This document shows positions 1-5,425 of a stretch of DNA of 5,949 nucleotides, one piece after another. The stretch lies in contig JAPYWL010000063.1 of NCBI GenBank assembly GCA_028276365.1, forward strand, positions 1 through 5,949, read 5' to 3'. This DNA comes from Deltaproteobacteria bacterium. Lineage in GTDB: Bacteria > DRYD01. Each line of letters opens with the position of its first letter. Positions within the stretch are counted from its first letter, which is position 1. Position numbers and translations under genes: made by a program. The notes beneath the pieces are model-generated. The model was not told the DNA's origin. It searched no databases and saw nothing but the letters and a program-made list of their open reading frames with translations.

Positions 1-852
1 AATATCACCAAATAAATTAGGTAAAACAAATACTTGAAACTCGCTTCTTCTTTTTTCATCTATTAGCTTAGCTGTCATAATATCAATAAACCAATCATCA
101 GCAACTATTTCAGGATATTCTTTACTTACTTCATAAAAAACTTTTAAAAATATTCCATCTGTAGTTTTAATAACATTAGCTTTATTAACTGCAGTAACTT
201 TCTTAAATCCATTTTTCTTAGCATACTCAAAAGCTAATTTAACTATTCTATATGTTCCAAAATAACTAATTAATCTAAAATCTATTCCGAATTCATTTTT
301 TATTTCGATTCCATAAGATCCAAGAGCATATAGATCTTCTGTATTTTCCCTAAAAAACGTCCAGTTAATATTTAATTTAGGGACTCTAACAGGCCTAACA
401 TTAGCAAATAAATCTAGTACTTTTCTGATAGCAACATTAGCACTTTCTATATTAGGCATATTATCTCCCGCTTTAGGAGTAGTAGTAGGACCTTTAAGAA
501 GAACATGACACTTAACAATTTGCTCTAAAACATCATCAGGAATAGGCTTTAAAACTTGGATTCTTCTTTCTATTGTTAAACCATCTATGTAATGAAATTT
601 AACTTTACCTTGTTTTACTTCATTAGCTAAAACATATTCTAATATTCGTTGAGCTTCTTTAGTAATATAAGGTCCAATTCCATCACCACCTATAACCCCT
701 ATAATAATTGGGCTTATCTTAGAATAGTCAATAAATTCAGTATCATTCTTAGTTTTATTAATCCTTTCATATTCTTTTCTTAGAAGATTTCCAAAATGTT
801 CTTTAGCTTGATTAATAGCTTCTTCAATATTATTAAACTCTATAACTTTCAT
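1..852 (-). CDS. icd: Isocitrate dehydrogenase, N-terminal 284 residues (C-terminus outside window)
   Basis: This encodes a member of the isocitrate/isopropylmalate dehydrogenase family, most likely isocitrate dehydrogenase, which oxidatively decarboxylates isocitrate to 2-oxoglutarate in the cytoplasm. It was translated directly from the minus strand. Family motifs appear in order: GDGIGP (56-61), KGPTTTP (120-126), SANVAIRK (137-144) with NVRPVR (151-156), FRENTEDLY (167-175), VNKANVIKTTDG (222-233) and VLPNLFGDI (276-284). By spacing, S137, N139, R143, R153, R168 and Y175 match the isocitrate-binding S113, N115, R119, R129, R153 and Y160 of E. coli Icd. K224, D257 and D283 fit the catalytic Lys and metal-binding Asp positions. 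The reading frame is open at base 1, so roughly the last third is missing. The ATG at 852-850 is preceded in frame by TAA at 861-859, which fixes the start region, although the Shine-Dalgarno (AAAAG) is weak. The polar N-terminal 45 residues are longer than in many relatives. The NAD or NADP preference cannot be judged because the cofactor loop is missing. An isopropylmalate or homoisocitrate dehydrogenase is less likely. Confidence 0.87.
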   Translation of the reverse strand, partial: MKVIEFNNIEEAINQAKEHFGNLLRKEYERINKTKNDTEFIDYSKISPIIIGVIGGDGIGPYITKEAQRILEYVLANEVKQGKVKFHYIDGLTIERRIQVLKPIPDDVLEQIVKCHVLLKGPTTTPKAGDNMPNIESANVAIRKVLDLFANVRPVRVPKLNINWTFFRENTEDLYALGSYGIEIKNEFGIDFRLISYFGTYRIVKLAFEYAKKNGFKKVTAVNKANVIKTTDGIFLKVFYEVSKEYPEIVADDWFIDIMTAKLIDEKRRSEFQVFVLPNLFGDI

Positions 853-869
853 AATCTTTTAATAAGAAT

Positions 870-934
870 GCAGACCTATTTATATTCCGCCTTAACACTT
901 TAGGAACCTTAGTCTGCAGGCGGTAATAGTTCCC
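870..934 (-). ncRNA. Candidate structured leader RNA (interleaved pseudoknot) upstream of icd
   Basis: The 95-base gap between pilT and icd carries three complementary pairs on the minus strand, in the order A-B-C-A'-B'-C'. A is GGGAACT (934-928) with GGTTCCT (908-902): 7 pairs, two of them G-U at the ends. B is CCGCCT (923-918) with AGGCGG (892-887): 6 Watson-Crick pairs. C is GCAGAC (917-912) with GTCTGC (875-870): 6 Watson-Crick pairs plus a possible G-U (911/876). A further helix, CTATT (929-925) with AATAG (880-876), could replace part of A. The segments are much richer in G and C than the surrounding DNA. The last segment ends 17 bases before the icd ATG, within reach of an initiating ribosome, so translational control is plausible. 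No T-run follows, which argues against a simple terminator. I recognise no known riboswitch class. The complementarity is seen directly; the regulatory role is inference, and the helices may be mutually exclusive. Confidence 0.5.
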
Positions 935-947
935 AATTTTTAGTTAC

Positions 948-2036
948 TTATTTCTTTTTAGAAGAAGCACTAATTAATCTTTCAAATTCTTCAGGATTAA
1001 ATGCTGCTGCCATTGCATATTCATAAGATATTAAGTTTTGTAAATACAAATCTCTTAAAGATTGATCAAATGAGATCATACCATCTTCTGCTCCTGATTG
1101 AATAGCGTTAGTAAGCATATGAGTTTTACCTTCTCTAATAAGATGTCTAATAGCAGGAGTACCTGTCATTATTTCCAGTGCTAAAACTCTACCACTACCA
1201 CTGGCCTTAGGTATTAAATTCTGAAAAACTACACCCTCTAAAATCATAGATAACTGTACTCTAATTTGATGTTGTTGATGAGGTGGAAAAGTATCTATTA
1301 TTCTATCTACAGCATTAGCACAGCCGGTAGTATGTAGAGTCCCTAAAACTAAGTGTCCAGTTTCAGCAGCAGTTAATGCTGTTTGAATTGTTTCAAAATC
1401 CCTTAGCTCACCTACTAATATAACATCAGGATCTTGCCTTAATGCAGATTTTAATGCATTAGCAAAACTATGAGTATCAGCACCAATTTCTCTTTGAGAT
1501 ATTATAGCTAATTTATCTTTATGTAAAAATTCTATAGGATCTTCAATAGTAATAATATGACATTTTCTATTAGAGTTAATATAATCAACCATAGCAGCTA
1601 AAGTAGTAGATTTACCTGAGCCTGTAGGCCCAGTTACTAAGACCAACCCTCTGGGTCTTAATGCTAAATACTTAAAAATTTCAGGTAATCCTAATTCATC
1701 AATGGTAAAGGGTCTAGAAGGTATGATTCTGACCGCTAAAGCCCAAGAGTTTCTCTGAAAATAAGCATTACACCTAAATCTCGCTAAATTAGGTACACTA
1801 TAAGCAAAATCTAGCTCTTTTTCTGCTACTAATTTAGCTTTTTGTTGCTCAGTAAGAATTCCTTCTATCATTTTTCTTATACCATTAGGAGGTATAACCT
1901 GAGGAATAGCTGGTTGTAATTCTCCATCAATTCTTAACATAGGAGGAGATCCCGCTTTAATATGTAAGTCACTAGCATTTTTTTCTACCATCATCTTTAA
2001 CAATACATCAAGAGGGTTTTCAGAAACTACACTCAT
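948..2036 (-). CDS. pilT: PilT, type IV pilus retraction ATPase
   Basis: PilT is a hexameric cytoplasmic AAA+-like secretion ATPase that drives type IV pilus retraction (twitching motility, DNA uptake). The protein has 362 residues from the ATG at 2036, close to the usual 340-370. The N-terminal PAS-like region includes ASDLHIKAGSPPMLRIDG (21-38). Walker A is GPTGSGKST (136-144) and the Asp box is IITIEDPIEF (161-170). Walker B is VILVGELRD (205-213) with catalytic Glu210, and the His box AAETGHLVLGTLHT lies at 223-236 with H228 and H235. AIRHLIRE (295-302) matches the conserved C-terminal AIRNLIRE motif characteristic of PilT, which separates it from PilB/GspE extension ATPases; these also carry a tetracysteine zinc site that is absent here. 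The PilT-like paralogue PilU cannot be fully excluded. An in-frame GTG at 2045 would add three residues, but it lies inside the Shine-Dalgarno AAGAGGTG, so the ATG six bases downstream is preferred. The gene starts 35 bases after the zinc-ribbon/propeller gene, suggesting co-transcription. Confidence 0.95.
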   Translation of the reverse strand: MSVVSENPLDVLLKMMVEKNASDLHIKAGSPPMLRIDGELQPAIPQVIPPNGIRKMIEGILTEQQKAKLVAEKELDFAYSVPNLARFRCNAYFQRNSWALAVRIIPSRPFTIDELGLPEIFKYLALRPRGLVLVTGPTGSGKSTTLAAMVDYINSNRKCHIITIEDPIEFLHKDKLAIISQREIGADTHSFANALKSALRQDPDVILVGELRDFETIQTALTAAETGHLVLGTLHTTGCANAVDRIIDTFPPHQQHQIRVQLSMILEGVVFQNLIPKASGSGRVLALEIMTGTPAIRHLIREGKTHMLTNAIQSGAEDGMISFDQSLRDLYLQNLISYEYAMAAAFNPEEFERLISASSKKK

Positions 2037-2042
2037 TACATT

Positions 2043-2050
2043 CACCTCTT
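2043..2050 (-). promoter_or_regulatory. Shine-Dalgarno of pilT
   Basis: AAGAGGTG lies six bases upstream of the ATG at 2036-2034. The last three bases form an in-frame GTG that a gene caller could take as the start. Because the site would then have no separate ribosome-binding sequence, the ATG is the better start. Confidence 0.8.
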
Positions 2051-2071
2051 TTTTATTTCATATCTTTTTAC

Positions 2072-4018
2072 TTACATAATCTCTATTTTTAGTAAAGTAG
2101 CACTATTACATAAACTCAAAATTAAATTATCATTTACCTTTAGAATTGAATTAATATTCTCATAAATCCCTGCATTGAAATCTGTAATATCACTTAAATT
2201 GTTAGTATAAAATAAACTACCACTACTACCTACAATAAAATAAATATCATTTATATAATTTATATCATTTATCTCAATAAAACTTTTAGGTAATGATATT
2301 TTTTTAAAATTTTCATTTTCAAGATATCCAATAAATCCTGTACTTAAAGCAAAAACTTTATCATTAATCACTTTAAAATTTTTAATAGAATAAAAAGAGC
2401 CTGTACTTATTTTCTTATCAACCTCTAAATTAGAATTTAAAAAAACTATTTCACCGCTACTATTACTAAAAATTAAATTACCTTTGTAATTAATCCCATT
2501 TATTACATTAAAACTTTTTTCTTTTAAAATTTTAAAATCTTTATCAACTAAATATAGTTTTGAATTAACAACTACCAAATATTCATTATTACCAAATTTA
2601 ACAATATTATTTATATCACTATAACCTACCTTAAAAGAAAGTGTATTTTTTTCACTTAAATTTAAAGAATTAATTAAATCATTTAAATCATAAAGCATAA
2701 AAATTGATCCACTATTACCATAAATAAATAATTTATTATCAATAAAACTTAATCCCCTAAATCTATTAGCTAAATAACTAATCTTTATTTCTTTAAAATC
2801 TAAATTCCCTTGATTTAAAGCAGTTAAATCAAATAAAAATAATTTATTTTCTCCTAATAAAATTACTTTTGAATCATATGTAAAATAATTTAATAAATTA
2901 GAGTAAAAATTAAATTTAATTTTATTGATTTTGATATTTATTTGTTTTTGACTAATGTTTTGTATAGATTCTGTATAAACAGGATTCTTATTAAATTCTT
3001 TTTGTTCTTGTTTTATTTCTTGTTTTACTTCTTGTTTTATTTGCTGTTGTTCGATCATTTTTTTTTCATTAATTATTTCATTTTCTATTTTTTGTTCTAC
3101 CTTAGTAAGATCTTTAATTAACTGTTCCGCTTTTTGCTTTTCTTTGATTTTTTCTTGTTCTTTTTGAGCTTCTTCTATTCTTAGATTTATAGAATATTCC
3201 CTTGTTTTTATAAATTTATCAAGCGAATCAACTAAAATAATAATTTCCTCAAAATCTTTTATATCCTTAATATCAATATTAAACTGATTAATTTTCTCTT
3301 TTATTAAATCAACTCTATTTTTTATTTGTTTTAGTTTCACTTTCTCCTCTTTAAGAGGATCTTTATAAATAGATAATAAATATTTAATATTTTTATTTTT
3401 CAATTCAGTTTCAATATTTTTTACTTTAGAAAGGATAGAATCTTTTAGTTCTTGTATATCTTTTTTTAATGAATTAACATCTTCAAGAATTTCATTAATA
3501 TTTTTAAGTTTTTGATCAACTACCTGAGTATTATTTAAGGCAGTAGAAGAGAAAGTAGCATCCTCTACGTATTCAGCTTTAAAAGTCTTGGGATTAAGAG
3601 AATATAGTTTAATAAGTTCTAATTCTCCAGCATCAAGAAAAATCCCACAAGAGCAAACATCTACCCAAATATTACTATCCATAGAATAGTTAATTAGCTT
3701 CATAGGATTAGAACAAACGGGACACAATCGATTTCCACTACCTTTTATACTCTTACCTGAAGTAGATGGGAAAAATTTTTCTATATCTTTCAAAGATATT
3801 TCAAGTGCTTTAGTTAATTCCCCCTTATCAAACCATAAAGAAGAACATTGCGGACATTGATCTATTTTCAAAATACTACCATCTGGAAACTTTATATTTA
3901 ATATCCTAAATTCTATATTACATAATGGACATTTTCTAATTAAATTTTCTTGCTTTGAAGCTAAATCCTTAATACTATTTACTTCATTTATTATATCCTT
4001 TATCAAATCTTTAAACAT
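2072..4018 (-). CDS. Double zinc-ribbon, coiled-coil, seven-bladed propeller protein of unknown function
   Basis: I recognise domains in this 648-residue protein but not a named family. Residues 30-68 form a TFIIB-type zinc ribbon: C30/C33 and C55/C58 followed by LWFDKGEL. Residues 99-133 form a second one: C99/C102 and C122/C124 followed by IFLDAGELE. About 165-345 is a long charged helical stretch rich in Lys, Glu and Gln, likely coiled coil, ending in a KQE repeat. About 376-648 contains seven similar beta-rich units, each with a short hydrophobic strand followed by a turn such as GNSGSIF, NSSGEIV, STGFIGY or GSSGSLF, consistent with a complete seven-bladed propeller. No signal peptide or membrane segment is visible, so it is probably cytoplasmic. 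In other proteins such zinc ribbons bind nucleic acid or protein, and propellers are protein-binding platforms, so a scaffold role is an inference only. The ATG at 4018 has a perfect AAGGAGG eight bases upstream. Base composition is clearly more AT-rich than in pilT. It lies 48 bases after htrA and 35 before pilT, suggesting one operon. Confidence 0.85.
   Translation of the reverse strand: MFKDLIKDIINEVNSIKDLASKQENLIRKCPLCNIEFRILNIKFPDGSILKIDQCPQCSSLWFDKGELTKALEISLKDIEKFFPSTSGKSIKGSGNRLCPVCSNPMKLINYSMDSNIWVDVCSCGIFLDAGELELIKLYSLNPKTFKAEYVEDATFSSTALNNTQVVDQKLKNINEILEDVNSLKKDIQELKDSILSKVKNIETELKNKNIKYLLSIYKDPLKEEKVKLKQIKNRVDLIKEKINQFNIDIKDIKDFEEIIILVDSLDKFIKTREYSINLRIEEAQKEQEKIKEKQKAEQLIKDLTKVEQKIENEIINEKKMIEQQQIKQEVKQEIKQEQKEFNKNPVYTESIQNISQKQINIKINKIKFNFYSNLLNYFTYDSKVILLGENKLFLFDLTALNQGNLDFKEIKISYLANRFRGLSFIDNKLFIYGNSGSIFMLYDLNDLINSLNLSEKNTLSFKVGYSDINNIVKFGNNEYLVVVNSKLYLVDKDFKILKEKSFNVINGINYKGNLIFSNSSGEIVFLNSNLEVDKKISTGSFYSIKNFKVINDKVFALSTGFIGYLENENFKKISLPKSFIEINDINYINDIYFIVGSSGSLFYTNNLSDITDFNAGIYENINSILKVNDNLILSLCNSATLLKIEIM
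3005..3040 (-). repeat. In-frame 12-base tandem repeat, three copies (KQE repeat)
   Basis: On the plus strand the unit TTCTTGTTTTAT occurs three times in a row (3005-3016, 3017-3028, 3029-3040), with only the last base of the middle copy changed to C. It encodes residues 327-338 of the zinc-ribbon/propeller protein as IKQE, VKQE, IKQE. The flanking residues, QQ before and QKE after, look like eroded copies. Because the unit is four codons long, copy-number change would keep the frame and alter only the linker between coiled coil and propeller. Confidence 0.8.
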
Positions 4019-4026
4019 AAGATTTT

Positions 4027-4033
4027 CCTCCTT
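4027..4033 (-). promoter_or_regulatory. Perfect Shine-Dalgarno, partly in a small hairpin
   Basis: AAGGAGG lies eight bases before the ATG at 4018-4016, an optimal match and spacing. The AAGG part can pair with CCTT just upstream (4041-4038, loop TATT). Alternatively TTTCC (4044-4040) can pair with GGAAA (4028-4024), which would also cover the site. Both hairpins are short, so a regulatory effect is uncertain. Confidence 0.75.
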
Positions 4034-4066
4034 AATAAAGGAAATTATAAAAAAGCTTAAAAAAGA

Positions 4067-5221
4067 TTATTTAGACCCTAATACCACATTTTTAGATAAT
4101 CTCTTACCTAATCGAATTATATCTATTTTAATATTATCACCTGGTTTATATTTATCAAGGATTTTTCTATAATATATTGTATTTTTTACTATCTCAGAAT
4201 TAATAGCATATATAATATCACCTTTTTTAAGGCCAGCATTATAAGCAGGTCCATCAGTTTCAATTTCTTTTATCATAACTCCTTCATTAATATTTATTCC
4301 TAAAAATCTGATTATTTCAGGAGTTAGATCAACTACTTCGACTCCTAAATTAGGTCTAACTACCTTACCAAAAGCTTCTAAGTCTTTAATTATTTTTTGA
4401 GCTTTATTAGAAGGAATAGCAAATCCAATTCCTTGAGCACCAATTGCAACTGCAGTATTAACACCAATTACTTTTGAATTTAGATCAACTAACGGACCTC
4501 CAGAATTCCCAGGATTTATAGGAGCATCAGTTTGTAATAAATCCTCTAAATGTAAATTCCCTACATCAATTGTTCTATTTTTAGCAGATATAACCCCTAC
4601 AGTAGCACTATAATCAAATCCATAAGGATTACCTACTGCAATAACCCATTCCCCAATTTTTATACTATCTGAATCATCAAATTCCAAGGCAGGAATTTTT
4701 ATATTTTTATCTGTTATATCCAATTTAATAAGAGCTAAGTCAGTAAATGGATCACTTCCAACTACTTGAGCTTTATATTTTACACTATTCTCAGGAAAAG
4801 TTATATAAATTTCTTTAGCTTTTTCAATAACATGATTATTAGTTACTAAATAATATTTATTAGAGTCAATAACAAAAGCGGAACCAATTCCTTGGCCTTT
4901 AAACATCTTATCCCAATCTGGTCCAAAAAAATATTTAAAAAAATCATCCCAATCTTTAGACCACGGAGTATCAGAAGTAATAACATCAACCCTAGCTACT
5001 GAAGGCTTAACTTCTTCTATGACTTTTACAAATGTATTCTTATCTGCTTCTTTTATCACTACTGTTTGCTTATATAACACATTATTAACATTAGAATTAT
5101 TACCAAAGCTTCTTGTATTATTTTTAATAAAACTTAAAGTAAATATAGAACCTATAATACTACCAATTATTGAGCCTACTATAATGGATATTATTACCAA
5201 TAAAAACAGTCTTTTATCCAT
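4067..5221 (-). CDS. htrA: Membrane-anchored HtrA/DegS-type serine protease with one PDZ domain
   Basis: This encodes an S1C-family serine protease of envelope quality control or stress sensing, 384 residues. Residues 5-31 are one uninterrupted hydrophobic segment with no obvious signal-peptidase site, so I read it as an N-terminal anchor with the protease outside the cytoplasm. The trypsin-like domain (about 65-285) has the full triad: His130 in VTNNHVIEKA, Asp161 in DPFTDLALIKL and Ser240 in NPGNSGGPL. The insertion with repeated Asp/Phe/Trp at 84-108 matches the usual HtrA loop region. One PDZ domain follows (about 289-382) with the carboxylate-loop sequence NLGVEVV and the stretch GPAYNAGLKKGDIIYAINS (324-342). 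One anchor plus one PDZ resembles DegS and many Gram-positive HtrA proteins rather than soluble two-PDZ DegP. The ATG at 5221 is the first possible start, but its ribosome-binding sequence AAAAGG (5229-5224) is unusually close, ending two bases before the ATG. It is probably the first gene of an operon with the zinc-ribbon/propeller gene and pilT. Confidence 0.95.
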   Translation of the reverse strand: MDKRLFLLVIISIIVGSIIGSIIGSIFTLSFIKNNTRSFGNNSNVNNVLYKQTVVIKEADKNTFVKVIEEVKPSVARVDVITSDTPWSKDWDDFFKYFFGPDWDKMFKGQGIGSAFVIDSNKYYLVTNNHVIEKAKEIYITFPENSVKYKAQVVGSDPFTDLALIKLDITDKNIKIPALEFDDSDSIKIGEWVIAVGNPYGFDYSATVGVISAKNRTIDVGNLHLEDLLQTDAPINPGNSGGPLVDLNSKVIGVNTAVAIGAQGIGFAIPSNKAQKIIKDLEAFGKVVRPNLGVEVVDLTPEIIRFLGININEGVMIKEIETDGPAYNAGLKKGDIIYAINSEIVKNTIYYRKILDKYKPGDNIKIDIIRLGKRLSKNVVLGSK

Positions 5222-5425
5222 ATCCTTTTATTAATTACTTTTATATATTTAGAATAAAATTCCTTTATAAAAACAAAAAATTCTATAACTCTTTTACCTT
5301 CATTTTTCAAATGCTAAATTTATTTTATTTCTTTATAAAAAGTAAAAAATATAATAATCTTTTAAATTTTACCTAAAACTCCCAAAGCTCCCATAGTAAT
5401 TACAAACATTTAGCAGCATAAAATT
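5222..5425. other. AT-rich intergenic gap with short repeats, no gene
   Basis: This 204-base gap holds no convincing ORF or T-tailed terminator hairpin. The sequence ATTYCTTTATAAAAA occurs twice on the plus strand (5259-5273 and 5327-5341), 68 bases apart, and both copies are followed by loosely similar A/T-rich sequence. CTCCCA occurs twice nine bases apart (5379-5384, 5388-5393) and is the only GC-rich spot. The repeats could be chance in such AT-rich DNA. Confidence 0.4.
5282..5310 (-). promoter_or_regulatory. Possible sigma-70-type promoter for htrA
   Basis: On the minus strand TTGAAA (5310-5305) is followed after 17 bases by TATAGA (5287-5282), or after 19 bases by TAGAAT. The -35 matches the consensus at five of six positions; the -10 match is weaker. 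Transcription would start near 5275, giving a leader of about 50 bases. Chance matches are frequent in AT-rich DNA, so this is tentative. Confidence 0.3.

Noticed and set aside
876-890. Possible -10 element (TATAAA at 884-879) for an icd promoter
   Set aside because: No acceptable -35 sequence lies 16-19 bases upstream, and the bases are within the candidate RNA structure.
833-898. GTG-initiated 21-residue leader peptide overlapping the icd start (minus strand)
   Set aside because: There is no Shine-Dalgarno before the GTG, and the peptide shows no codon run or other attenuator signature. The overlap is likely chance.
870-934. Rho-independent terminator of pilT
   Set aside because: The stems are interleaved rather than a single hairpin, and no T-run follows on the minus strand.
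5019-5234. 71-codon ORF on the plus strand
   Set aside because: It lies antisense to the well-supported htrA 5' end, has no family features, and is explained as a shadow of the htrA reading frame.
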